From NCBI GenBank assembly GCA_903873735.1, contig CAIQPO010000085.1, forward strand, positions 1-24,720: DNA of 24,720 nucleotides, given 5' to 3'. This document shows positions 7,667 to 16,091 of this stretch, one piece after another (positions within the stretch are counted from its first letter, which is position 1; every line of letters begins with the position of its first letter). This DNA comes from Candidatus Collierbacteria bacterium (lineage in GTDB: Bacteria; Patescibacteriota; Microgenomatia; UBA1400; MFAQ01). The notes under the pieces were generated by a model. That model had not been told where the DNA came from. It searched no databases and saw only the letters and a list, made by a program, of their open reading frames with translations. The position numbers and the translations under genes were made by a program.

Positions 7667-8125
7667 TTAATTATTAATTTTCACAGGACATCCAATAAAC
7701 AACCTAAACTGATTAGCATCCTCAAAATCCATGTACACACTTGCAAACCTCATAAATGCCAACTCATCGATTTTTTTCAGCCGATTTAGTACCATCTTGC
7801 CAATATCTGATGACTTTATCTGTGTAGTCTGTCTTTTCAAAAGCTTCATCTCAATCTCATCAACCAAAGCCTCAATCACTTCAGAAGACACCATCCTTTT
7901 ATAACAAGCTTTTTTTACTCCCTTGAGCAGTTTCTCTCTATCATAATCCTCCAAAACTCCACTCTTTTTTATTACCTTCAAATCAAGATTCACAATCTTC
8001 TCGTGTGTAGTAAATCGTTTGCTGCATTTTTTACATTCTCTTCTCCTCCTTACCCCTTTATCTTCAGGAAGAGATCTACTTTCCAGTACGCTGGTATCAT
8101 CATAGTCACAATATGGACAGTTCAT
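7667..8125 (-). CDS. nrdR: ribonucleotide reductase regulator NrdR
   Basis: A 152-residue transcriptional repressor of ribonucleotide reductase genes. The N-terminal zinc finger has two Cys pairs, C3/C6 (CPYC) and C31/C34 (CKKC), with a basic RRRREC stretch that contacts DNA. An ATP-cone (about 46-136) senses ATP against dATP and controls oligomer state and DNA binding. Length and domain order are typical. It is first in a two-gene operon with nrdJ, 11 bases downstream, so it probably regulates itself and the reductase. A candidate NrdR box lies 38 bases upstream of its start. Confidence 0.96.
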   Translation of the reverse strand: MNCPYCDYDDTSVLESRSLPEDKGVRRRRECKKCSKRFTTHEKIVNLDLKVIKKSGVLEDYDREKLLKGVKKACYKRMVSSEVIEALVDEIEMKLLKRQTTQIKSSDIGKMVLNRLKKIDELAFMRFASVYMDFEDANQFRLFIGCPVKINN

Positions 8126-8162
8126 TGGTATCTAGATATTTAGTGTTAGATATCATCATCAA

Positions 8163-8178
8163 ACACTACTCCTAGTAT
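8163..8178. promoter_or_regulatory. candidate NrdR box
   Basis: ACACTACTCCTAGTAT has the half-sites ACACTA and TAGTAT with the spacing of known 16-base NrdR boxes (compare ACACTATATATAGTAT); only the four central bases differ. A second, weaker AT-rich site (about 8187-8202, core AATATATA) lies 24 bases further. NrdR usually binds pairs of boxes, and this spacing is not the common one. Confidence 0.45.
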
Positions 8179-8248
8179 TTCAACTGATGCAATATATATC
8201 AGAACATTTCATTAAAGCCGTTCTCCGCAAAAACTTCATCAATTAAGT

Positions 8249-8821
8249 TCAACTCAAAATCGACAGGTTCATACCAATTCTAGCAATCATTGACCCAGCC
8301 ACATTCCCAGTTTGTTGTCTCACCCACGAATGCATCATTGTTGTCGCGAAAGCAAGCATCACCACCCCCAAAGTAGCCAATGGACTCAAATGGAAGACAA
8401 AGGTGGCAATGGGCAATCTCATCACCCCTGCAGCTGCACCAGACAAAAATACATTCCAAAAACTCCTCTTTTGAAAACGCTCCAGATATCCAGTCACAAA
8501 TCCACTAAATACTAGCTCTTCAACCACCGCCGTAGCTACAGCCACTCCCCATAAATTCCAGTCTACCCTTAGGTTCTTAAACTGAGAAAATGCAAACCAG
8601 TAAAATACGGCCAAACTTAAACCATATGCTAATGTGTGAATCCACTGCCCCTTAAACATTTCCACTCGTTTCTTCAGAGATAAATTCCACCAAAAAAGAG
8701 GTATCAACCAAATCACCGGTTTAAACCAAAGCTCTTCGATTACGTCAGGTAGCTTCACAAAATACCTAAAACTACCCCAAGCTATAAAAAGATAAATAAA
8801 ATAAATCCACAACCGCTTCAC
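8249..8821 (-). CDS. CPBP (CAAX/Abi)-type membrane protein with degenerate motifs
   Basis: A 190-residue protein with about five or six hydrophobic segments. It resembles CPBP intramembrane metalloproteases: an EE pair in a membrane helix (VVEELVFSGF), then a FVFHLSP motif matching the family's FxxxH, and a last helix ending ARIGMNL. In the first motif, EExxxR, the Arg is Ser, and in the third, HxxxN, the His is Arg, so the protease chemistry may be lost or changed. Members act in prenylated-protein processing, bacteriocin self-immunity and membrane signalling; no specific role can be assigned here. TAGGAT lies 4 bases before the ATG and could act as a ribosome binding site (AGGA) or a -10 element. 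It is divergent from the first penicillin-binding protein gene, with 37 bases between them. Confidence 0.65.
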   Translation of the reverse strand: MKRLWIYFIYLFIAWGSFRYFVKLPDVIEELWFKPVIWLIPLFWWNLSLKKRVEMFKGQWIHTLAYGLSLAVFYWFAFSQFKNLRVDWNLWGVAVATAVVEELVFSGFVTGYLERFQKRSFWNVFLSGAAAGVMRLPIATFVFHLSPLATLGVVMLAFATTMMHSWVRQQTGNVAGSMIARIGMNLSILS

Positions 8822-8843
8822 ATATTCATCCTACCACAACAGG

Positions 8844-8849
8844 TATAAT
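8844..8849 (+). promoter_or_regulatory. -10 element of the first PBP gene, near-leaderless
   Basis: A perfect TATAAT ends 9 bases before the ATG at 8859. The expected start of transcription is around 8855-8857, so the leader would be only a few bases. The -35 region (CATATT at 17 bases) is poor, and no Shine-Dalgarno precedes the ATG. Confidence 0.55.
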
Positions 8850-8858
8850 GTACTCACC

Positions 8859-11207
8859 ATGGAGTCAACTCGTAAAAAACACCTCCGACGCATCGAAAAG
8901 ACCATCAAACAATGTCTTTCTCACGGCCCAAAAAGGTTTATCACACCCACACTACTCACTATCTCTGGACTACTTCTTATCTTCTTTTTCTTTCTTTTCA
9001 AAGATGTTCCTAATCCTTCAAAGCTAACCAAAAACCCTGCTCCTGTTAGCACAAAGATACTCGACAGAAACGGCAAACTTCTTTATGAGGTCTATTCAGA
9101 ATACAGGAGAACCCCAGCCCAACTAAGTGAAATCTCTGACTATGTCAAAAAAGCTACGGTTGCCATAGAAGACAAAAACTTCTACCGACACCATGGGTTA
9201 GACACAGTTGCCATCATCAGAGCTGCATTCAAAACACTCTCTGGCCAAAGACTTGAGGGTGGCTCTACCCTTACCCAACAACTTGTCAAAACAGCTCTTC
9301 TCTCTGACTCAAGAAGAACTCTCACCAGAAAAATCAGAGAGGCGGCTTTAGCCATAGCCACAGAAATGGTCTACAGCAAGGACCAAATTCTTGAGCTTTA
9401 TCTAAACCACGCCCCTTATGGTGGTACTTTATATGGCATCGAAACTGCTGCCCAAACTTACTTCGGCAAACACGCTAAGGACCTCACTTTAGCTGAATCT
9501 GCGCTACTAGCCGGACTTCCACAATCACCTACCAGGTATTCTCCCTTTGGTGCCAAGCCAGAGCTTGCCATAAATCGCCAACATGAAGTTCTTCGCCGTA
9601 TGACAGAGGAGGGCTTTATCACACCCCAACAAGCAGAAGAGGCAAAAAATGAAAAACTAAAATTCCTTACCAAGAATGTTCAGATAAATGCTCCGCACTT
9701 TTCACTCATGGTTCGCGACCAACTAATTCAAAAATATGGTGAAGAAAAAGTCAACCTTGGTGGTCTAGTCGTTACCACCACTCTAGACCTTGAGCTCCAA
9801 AAATATTTTGAAGCCTCTCTTTCAGCCGAAATGAAAAAAATCGCTAAGCTAAAAATCTCCAACGGAGCTGCGCTAATTACCAAACCAAAAACTGGTGAAA
9901 TTATCAGTATGATTGGCTCCAAAGACTATTTTGATGAAAAAATCGACGGTCAGGTAAACATCGTCACCTCACTCAGGCAACCAGGATCTTCAATTAAGCC
10001 ACTAAACTACGCCACTGGCATACTAAAAGGTTGGACAGCTGGCACTAGTTTTCTAGACGTCCCCACCTGTTTCAATGTGGCTGGCCAAAAGCAATACTGC
10101 CCCAAAAACTACGATGGCAGCTTTAGAGGTCCAGTTTCCATGCGTCTCTCACTTGCAAACTCTCTGAATATTCCCGCAGTCAAAATGCTAGCACTTAATG
10201 GACTCGATACTTTTATCGCTACTGCCTCTGCTATGGGTATCAGTTCATGGACCGACAGTAGCAAATACGGACTATCTCTTACGCTGGGTGGTGGTGAAGT
10301 CACTATGTATGACCTAGCAACTGCCTTCAGCACTTTCGCCAACCGAGGTGTCACTGTTCCACTCACTTCCATTATCAAAGTAGAAGACTACAAGGGGGCC
10401 TTGTTAGAGCAGTTCTCATCCGAAAAAGTTGAAAACCTCACCGCAGTTCTTCCCCAAAACTGGACCAACTTTCATCAAAACCCCAACTTAAAATCCACAA
10501 ACCCTCAAGACCCTCGCACCACCCTACCCGAAGAAGTAGCCTTTATCATCTCCGATATTCTTGCAGACAATCAAGCTAGGTCAACCACCTTCGGACCTTC
10601 TTCCCAGCTGGTGATACCAAACCACACCGTTTCAGTCAAAACAGGAACAACTAATGACCTAAAAGACAACTGGACTATCGGCTACACTCCAGACTATCTC
10701 ACCGTCACTTGGGTCGGAAATAACGACAACACCTCAATGTCTTATGTTGCTTCAGGTGTTACAGGCGCCTCACCTATTTGGAACACAATTATGAAAAAAC
10801 TTTTAAAGGAGATTAAAGACAAGCCTCTACTTAAACCTGATGGCGTAACCAACTATCAAGTCTGCAACCTCACTGGCTTACTAGCGACAGCTGAAAATCA
10901 ATGCGAATCTCATTCAGAATATTTTGTTAAAGATGTCATCCCCGCAGGTCAAGACAAAGCTCCTCTCCGAAAGCAGGTCTGGGTAAGAAGATCTGATAAA
11001 TTCCCCATTCTCCCTGGAGACGAAACAGTTGATCGAGACCTTGAAGAGCACACCGTAGTCACCGATCCTTTTACCAAAGATTTCTGTCTGGATTGTGCAT
11101 ACCCAGTAAACGACAAGGGAAATGTTCAGTGGCCCACTACCAACATAAACTACAATCCCACTCAATTCTCCCAAATCACCAGATTCACCTACCTTCCCAC
11201 TCCATAA
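8859..11207 (+). CDS. class A penicillin-binding protein (PBP1A-type)
   Basis: A bifunctional peptidoglycan synthase of 782 residues: glycosyltransferase family 51 polymerises lipid II outside the membrane, and the transpeptidase cross-links peptides. One membrane anchor (about 29-47). GT51 has catalytic E104 (AIEDKNFYRHHG) and GGSTLTQQ (134-141). The transpeptidase has SSIK (S377, K380), SLN (435-437) and KTGT (594-597). A Cys pair (C404, C414) lies between the first two motifs and is absent from the paralogue at 12512. The C-terminal tail (from about 660) has further Cys residues, including FCLDCAYP. It leads a plus-strand cluster, followed after 3 bases by the GH18 gene. As a lagging-strand gene its product is rich in Thr, Ser, Asn and Pro. 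Confidence 0.96.
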   Translation: MESTRKKHLRRIEKTIKQCLSHGPKRFITPTLLTISGLLLIFFFFLFKDVPNPSKLTKNPAPVSTKILDRNGKLLYEVYSEYRRTPAQLSEISDYVKKATVAIEDKNFYRHHGLDTVAIIRAAFKTLSGQRLEGGSTLTQQLVKTALLSDSRRTLTRKIREAALAIATEMVYSKDQILELYLNHAPYGGTLYGIETAAQTYFGKHAKDLTLAESALLAGLPQSPTRYSPFGAKPELAINRQHEVLRRMTEEGFITPQQAEEAKNEKLKFLTKNVQINAPHFSLMVRDQLIQKYGEEKVNLGGLVVTTTLDLELQKYFEASLSAEMKKIAKLKISNGAALITKPKTGEIISMIGSKDYFDEKIDGQVNIVTSLRQPGSSIKPLNYATGILKGWTAGTSFLDVPTCFNVAGQKQYCPKNYDGSFRGPVSMRLSLANSLNIPAVKMLALNGLDTFIATASAMGISSWTDSSKYGLSLTLGGGEVTMYDLATAFSTFANRGVTVPLTSIIKVEDYKGALLEQFSSEKVENLTAVLPQNWTNFHQNPNLKSTNPQDPRTTLPEEVAFIISDILADNQARSTTFGPSSQLVIPNHTVSVKTGTTNDLKDNWTIGYTPDYLTVTWVGNNDNTSMSYVASGVTGASPIWNTIMKKLLKEIKDKPLLKPDGVTNYQVCNLTGLLATAENQCESHSEYFVKDVIPAGQDKAPLRKQVWVRRSDKFPILPGDETVDRDLEEHTVVTDPFTKDFCLDCAYPVNDKGNVQWPTTNINYNPTQFSQITRFTYLPTP

Positions 11208-11210
11208 ATC

Positions 11211-12443
11211 ATGTTAAAAAAACTTCTCCTGTTCTTTTTTATTCTTGGTATAGGAGTTAGTTGTTTCACAGGCTATTATTTGTGGCAACAAAATCTTCCC
11301 TTAGTTAGCCCCCTAGCGCTTCTTGAATCTAGCATTGAAAAAAGAGCCAATCCAAACAAAATTGTTTATGGTTTTCTCCCCTACTGGAATGTAAAGCTCC
11401 ACTCCAGTTTAGAAATAAGACACCTAACACATCTCGCTTATTTTGCCCTGGATATGCAATCAGATGGCACGATAAAGAAGAAAAACAACCCCAAAGAAAC
11501 AGAGCCAGGGTGGAACAAAATCAATTCGTCAGAGCTCCAAAAAATTATTTACCAATCAAAACTCCTCGGACAAAAACAGGTCCTTACCATTACCGCCATG
11601 GATCAAGATACGATAAATGCCATTCTCAAAGATGACCAAGCACTCACCACTGCAGCACAAAACATTCTTACAGAGTTCTCCAAACTACCCTTCGATTCGT
11701 TAAATATAGATTTCGAGTATGTCGGGACTCCAGACGACACAATAATTGACAACTTCACCAAATTCATTTCACTTCTAAAAGCCAACTGCAAAAATGTCAA
11801 AAAACAGTGTCAAATAGACATCGACATCTTCGCAGACGCAGGCAAACAAAAAAGACTCTGGAACTTAAAAGATCTTCAACCCTTTGTTGATCATGTCATT
11901 GTCATGGCCTACGATTACTACCGTCGTAGCTCCACGAAAGCCGGACCTATCGCTCCCCTAAGAGGCGTCTGCTCTTCAGAAGCTGGTTTTTCAGCGCTAT
12001 TAAACAAAGACAGCGACTGTCTCGATCAAGACATCACCACCAACATCTCAGAAATCACCTCACTCGTTCCTCCTAGCCAGCTAATTTTAGGAGTTCCTTT
12101 TTACGGTTACGAATGGCAAACTGCATCCACAGATTACCTAGCCAACACCTACCCCAAAACTGGCTCCACCATTTTCTACAAAGACATTATCAATCTCTTC
12201 AACAGCCCAGATGTGTCTTCAATTTCAGCCCAATGGTCCACCAAATCACAAAGTCCCTACATCACCTACTTCCAAAAAAATAAAATCTATACCGTTCAAT
12301 ATGAGAACCCCCAATCATTAAGCTACAAAATAAAACTAATTGAGAATACCGGTATGACCGGGGTTGCTATTTGGGCTTTAGGGTACGAAACCCCATACCT
12401 AGATATATGGCAACCAATCACTGAGTACTATTCCTCAAAATAG
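11211..12443 (+). CDS. membrane-anchored GH18 protein, YaaH/SleL-like
   Basis: A glycoside hydrolase family 18 protein of 410 residues, probably acting on peptidoglycan glycan strands rather than chitin. An N-terminal hydrophobic segment (about 4-25) is a signal anchor. The catalytic motif FDSLNIDFEY (161-170) gives E169 as acid and D167 as partner; Asn in place of the first Asp of DxDxE is usual in the spore-lytic YaaH/SleL branch. Other GH18 hallmarks follow: VIVMAYDYY, VPFYGYEW and the final VAIWALGYE strand. No LysM domain is present, unlike many YaaH proteins. It lies between two class A PBP genes, 3 bases after the first, which suggests joint synthesis and remodelling of the wall. Exact substrate is unknown. 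Confidence 0.85.
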   Translation: MLKKLLLFFFILGIGVSCFTGYYLWQQNLPLVSPLALLESSIEKRANPNKIVYGFLPYWNVKLHSSLEIRHLTHLAYFALDMQSDGTIKKKNNPKETEPGWNKINSSELQKIIYQSKLLGQKQVLTITAMDQDTINAILKDDQALTTAAQNILTEFSKLPFDSLNIDFEYVGTPDDTIIDNFTKFISLLKANCKNVKKQCQIDIDIFADAGKQKRLWNLKDLQPFVDHVIVMAYDYYRRSSTKAGPIAPLRGVCSSEAGFSALLNKDSDCLDQDITTNISEITSLVPPSQLILGVPFYGYEWQTASTDYLANTYPKTGSTIFYKDIINLFNSPDVSSISAQWSTKSQSPYITYFQKNKIYTVQYENPQSLSYKIKLIENTGMTGVAIWALGYETPYLDIWQPITEYYSSK

Positions 12444-12511
12444 CCTCTTCATTTTTATCCAATTCAAACATAAAATATAGATAGGACAGCCGTTCCTTCA
12501 ATATTCGCTTG

Positions 12512-14788
12512 ATGGAGATGATTAAGAGAAGCCACTTTAATAAATTAAATCGTACCCTTAGATTTATTGGCCTTCCATTAGCTAAAATTCTCATTCTTCT
12601 TGTCACCTTAATTCTCACGCTAGCCACCAGTCTAACACGCCTAAAAACCCACTCCCAAAGAATATTACACCAAGTTCCTCCCCTAAAACTTCCAAAATTT
12701 TCTCCACAAATACCCCCAATCAAATCAGATCTCAACCTGAAGCAAGCTATTTTTATTAGCTGCTTTATCCTCACTTCTACTTGGATATATTATGAAATCT
12801 TTCACGGACTTCCTTCACCCACCGTCCTAAAACAATACCCCACCAAAATAACTACCAAAATTCTAGATCGAAATGGGAAGCTTCTATACAACATCTACAA
12901 AGACGAAAACAGAACTCTTGTTCAACTTTCAGACCTCCCCGAACACGTCAAGAGCGCATTTCTAGCAGCGGAGGATAAAGATTTTTATCAGCACAAAGGT
13001 TTTTCCCTTACAAGCATGATTAGGGCTTTATATAAAAACTTTACCTCAAACAGGCTTGAGGGCGGCTCAACCATCACCCAACAATTAGTCAAAAACACCC
13101 TCCTCTCAAACGAAAGAACCATCATCAGAAAAATCAAGGAACTAATCCTTGCCACCAAGGTAGAAATGACCTTTACCAAAGATGAGATCTTTGAAATGTA
13201 TCTAAATCAGGTAGGTTTTGGTGGTCCAGCATACGGTATAGAAGAAGCTTCTCAGCAGTATTTTGGTGTTAATGCAAAAAATCTATCACTTTCTCAAGCA
13301 GCCTTCCTGGCCGGCTTACCCCAAGCTCCAACCAAATACTCACCATTCAGCAACGATATTCAGATAAGTAAGTCAAGACAAAAACAGATACTTCTTCAGA
13401 TGTTCAATGCTGGCTTCATCGACAGAGACATCCTAGAAAGCACTATTAATGAAAACCTCACCTTTTCACCCAAAAAGATTGAAATTCTTGCTCCTCATTT
13501 TGTAATGTTCGTCAAAGATATTCTCACCAGTCAGCTAGGAGAGAATGCTCTTGAAAAAGGTGGCTATGTAGTTACCACCACTCTTGATCTAGAACTTCAG
13601 CAGTTTGTACAAGACACAGTAACCGCGGAGGTAGCAAAACTAAAAAAATACCAAGTTTCAAACGGAGCTGCTTTAGTCACCAATCCCAAAACAGGAGAAA
13701 TACTCGCCATGGTTGGATCAAAAGACTACTTTGATCTAAACAACTCAGGTCAAGTCAATCTCACCACATCCCAAAGACAACCAGGATCATCCATCAAACC
13801 CATAAACTATGCCCTCTCATTTGAAAATGGATTCACCCCCTCCACCTACATAGAAGACAAACCAATTTCCTTTTCAATCCCTGGCCAATCCGTTTGGATT
13901 CCTAAAAACTACGATGGCAAGTTCCACGGAAAAATCACTCTAAGACACGCTCTAGCTAGCTCCTACAACATACCTTCCATTATTCTTTTATCTAAAAACG
14001 GTATTAGCAGTTTCCAAAAAATTGCATCGAATATGGGAATTACAACTTGGAAAGACCCCTCTAGATTTGGTTTATCAATGGCTCTTGGTAGCCTTGAGGT
14101 AAAAATGACTGATCTGGCCACAGCCTACTCATCGTTCGCCAATCAAGGAATCAAAACACCACTAAAAGCCATACTAAACATCAAAAACATTGATCAAAAA
14201 GAACTAACCGTAGCCTCATGCCCAGCTCCATCCGAATCACCCCAAAACGCCACTGTTATTGCAGTTGAAGACAACTGCCAAACTCAAAAAGTAATCTCTC
14301 CAAAAACTGCTTATTTCATAACAGATATTCTTTCAGATAATCAAGCCCGTTCTCCGTCTTTCGGCTCAAACTCAGTATTAAACATAAAGGACGCAAAGGT
14401 AGCCGTAAAAACCGGTACTTCCAATGACCTAAGAGACAACTGGACCATTGGCTTTACCCCTGATTATCTTGTAGCAACTTGGGTTGGAAACAACGACAAC
14501 ACACCAATGTCAAAGATTGCTTCAGGCATAACCGGAGCCTCTCCAATTTGGGCAAATATCTTTAAAGAAATACTTTCAAAGCATCCCCAGCCCAAAGAAA
14601 TTACTCCTCCCGGCAATTTAATAAAAGTTGCCATTTGTAGTCTAACCAAAACTCTCCCTTGTGCTGGTTGCCCCACTATCTACGAATACTTCGAAAAAGG
14701 CAAAGAGCCAAAAGTCCACTGCCAACCTCAAGAAATTGAGAAACTAAAACTCACTCTCCCTAGTCCACTCGAATCTAGGCCAAGATAA
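12512..14788 (+). CDS. second class A penicillin-binding protein, with an extra N-terminal hydrophobic segment
   Basis: A 758-residue paralogue of the PBP at 8859 with the same domain order. GT51: E154 (AAEDKDFYQHKG), GGSTITQQ (184-191). Transpeptidase: SSIK (S426, K429), SYN (484-486), KTGT (633-636). The N-terminus is longer and has two hydrophobic stretches (about 19-40 and 79-96) joined by a basic, Pro-rich linker, where class A PBPs normally have one. The tail carries CAGC and a later HC. I start at the ATG 12512; a TTG one codon earlier and an ATG at 12518 are alternatives, and the GGAG between the ATGs is too close to judge. The 65-base gap after the GH18 gene shows no clear promoter. 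The 3' end overlaps the convergent gene by 45 bases. Confidence 0.93.
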   Translation: MEMIKRSHFNKLNRTLRFIGLPLAKILILLVTLILTLATSLTRLKTHSQRILHQVPPLKLPKFSPQIPPIKSDLNLKQAIFISCFILTSTWIYYEIFHGLPSPTVLKQYPTKITTKILDRNGKLLYNIYKDENRTLVQLSDLPEHVKSAFLAAEDKDFYQHKGFSLTSMIRALYKNFTSNRLEGGSTITQQLVKNTLLSNERTIIRKIKELILATKVEMTFTKDEIFEMYLNQVGFGGPAYGIEEASQQYFGVNAKNLSLSQAAFLAGLPQAPTKYSPFSNDIQISKSRQKQILLQMFNAGFIDRDILESTINENLTFSPKKIEILAPHFVMFVKDILTSQLGENALEKGGYVVTTTLDLELQQFVQDTVTAEVAKLKKYQVSNGAALVTNPKTGEILAMVGSKDYFDLNNSGQVNLTTSQRQPGSSIKPINYALSFENGFTPSTYIEDKPISFSIPGQSVWIPKNYDGKFHGKITLRHALASSYNIPSIILLSKNGISSFQKIASNMGITTWKDPSRFGLSMALGSLEVKMTDLATAYSSFANQGIKTPLKAILNIKNIDQKELTVASCPAPSESPQNATVIAVEDNCQTQKVISPKTAYFITDILSDNQARSPSFGSNSVLNIKDAKVAVKTGTSNDLRDNWTIGFTPDYLVATWVGNNDNTPMSKIASGITGASPIWANIFKEILSKHPQPKEITPPGNLIKVAICSLTKTLPCAGCPTIYEYFEKGKEPKVHCQPQEIEKLKLTLPSPLESRPR

Positions 14789-15070
14789 ATTAAAACCCTT
14801 CCCTCCCTTATCAATAGTCTCAATTTTTACTCCCTCATCATTCTCATCTTCTGAAGTTTTACGTGTCGTGCCTAAAAGGTAAAATATTACTGACGCCAAG
14901 GTTACTACCAAAAACAAGGCCATCACCGCCCTGCGCTGTCTTCTTTTCTCTTCAGCTGACTTCTTTTTCTTTTCTCGCTTCTTCTTTTCCTTAGGAACAG
15001 CACCCACATTCTCATCATCCTCATCAGGAACCATATCTTCAATATCCTCTATGTCTTCTCCTTTTTTCAC
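14744..15070 (-). CDS. small single-pass membrane protein with charged N-terminus
   Basis: A 108-residue protein of unknown function. Residues 1-22 are very acidic, 27-47 very rich in Lys/Arg/Glu, then one membrane helix (about 48-67) and a short outer tail (GFNLSWPRFEWTRESEF). The basic side before the helix puts the N-terminus inside. It starts with GTG (15070) without a Shine-Dalgarno; the ATG at 15034, with GAGG 9 bases upstream, is a possible alternative. It is the last gene of the pentose-phosphate operon, 32 bases after the sugar kinase, and its final 45 bases overlap the end of the PBP gene coming the other way. Confidence 0.6.
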   Translation of the reverse strand: MKKGEDIEDIEDMVPDEDDENVGAVPKEKKKREKKKKSAEEKRRQRRAVMALFLVVTLASVIFYLLGTTRKTSEDENDEGVKIETIDKGGKGFNLSWPRFEWTRESEF

Positions 15071-15102
15071 AGTTTTAATTTAACCACAACCAATACTCAC
15101 TC

Positions 15103-16089
15103 TCAATTAAACTCAACCTCTACTTCCCTCAAATCTTTCTTCAACCATTTTTGAATTTCTAATTTTCCCAACAAACCAGATTTCGCTCCAATCTCCGTTA
15201 CCGCGCTTCCACCGTTTGCTAACCCCATTTTTAGTGCTATATCCACACTCTCTCCATTAAGCAGCCCGCTCAAACTACCAGCCACAAACGCATCCCCCGC
15301 TCCTGTATCATCTACCGATTTATTTGGATATGCTTTCATCCTAATCCATTTTTTTGCCGCCACGATTCCTGCCCCTCTTTTTCCATCAGTAATAGCTACC
15401 ACCCCAGCACCACAACTTGCTGCTGCCCTGGCAATCGAGTCTTCATCATTAAAATCTATGTCAAACAAATTTGCCGCCTCCATTCTATTGACCACCAAAT
15501 ACTGTACCTTTGGTAACAACTTTATAATCCTCTCTCTCTCATTAAGTTCTCCTCTTCCAGGATTTATCCCAACCCCCACGTTCTTACTGTTTGCATACGA
15601 TACTATATCTTCAAGTAAAGATACCTTTCCCCCAAGCGAACTAATCTGCAACCAATCACTTCTCTCAAGATCCTTCCACAAAATCTCTTCTGGCTCAATA
15701 TCGCCGCTTTCTCCTCTATAGGTAATAATCGATCTACCTCCATCAGGAGCTACCAACACCGCCGACAATCCCGTCCTTCCCTGACTTCTTATTACCAAGG
15801 ACAAATCCAAACCCAATGACCTCAGCTCATCTTCAATCATCTTGGCTAGATTATCATCCCCGACCTTTACCAACACTTTCACAGCGTGCCCAAGCATCAT
15901 CAAGCCCACTCCCACATTCGTTCCTCCTCCGCCTGTAGCCAGGACCCCATCTTGTGCTTCTAGCTTCCCGCCAATCATTTCACACATAGCCACACCGCCA
16001 GGCATATCATGACCCTTCACCACCTTTAAGCTATTCGACTTTAAAATCGCATCAACGACAGCAGCGCCTATTGTTATTACCCTTTTCAT
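15103..16089 (-). CDS. PfkB-family sugar (or nucleoside) kinase
   Basis: A 328-residue kinase of the ribokinase/PfkB family, phosphorylating a sugar, sugar phosphate or nucleoside with ATP. Visible: N-terminal GGGGTNVG (53-60) in the substrate pocket, NRME (201-204, the NxxE metal motif), and DDTGAGDAF with catalytic base D266. I choose the ATG at 16089 (MKRVITIGAA), two bases after the aldolase stop; a TTG at 16095 would overlap it. The substrate cannot be read from the motifs. Its place after transketolase and aldolase makes fructose-6-phosphate or sedoheptulose-7-phosphate plausible substrates; ribose or adenosine are alternatives given the nucleosidase-like gene in the operon. Confidence 0.85.
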   Translation of the reverse strand: MKRVITIGAAVVDAILKSNSLKVVKGHDMPGGVAMCEMIGGKLEAQDGVLATGGGGTNVGVGLMMLGHAVKVLVKVGDDNLAKMIEDELRSLGLDLSLVIRSQGRTGLSAVLVAPDGGRSIITYRGESGDIEPEEILWKDLERSDWLQISSLGGKVSLLEDIVSYANSKNVGVGINPGRGELNERERIIKLLPKVQYLVVNRMEAANLFDIDFNDEDSIARAAASCGAGVVAITDGKRGAGIVAAKKWIRMKAYPNKSVDDTGAGDAFVAGSLSGLLNGESVDIALKMGLANGGSAVTEIGAKSGLLGKLEIQKWLKKDLREVEVEFN

Positions 16090-16091
16090 CT

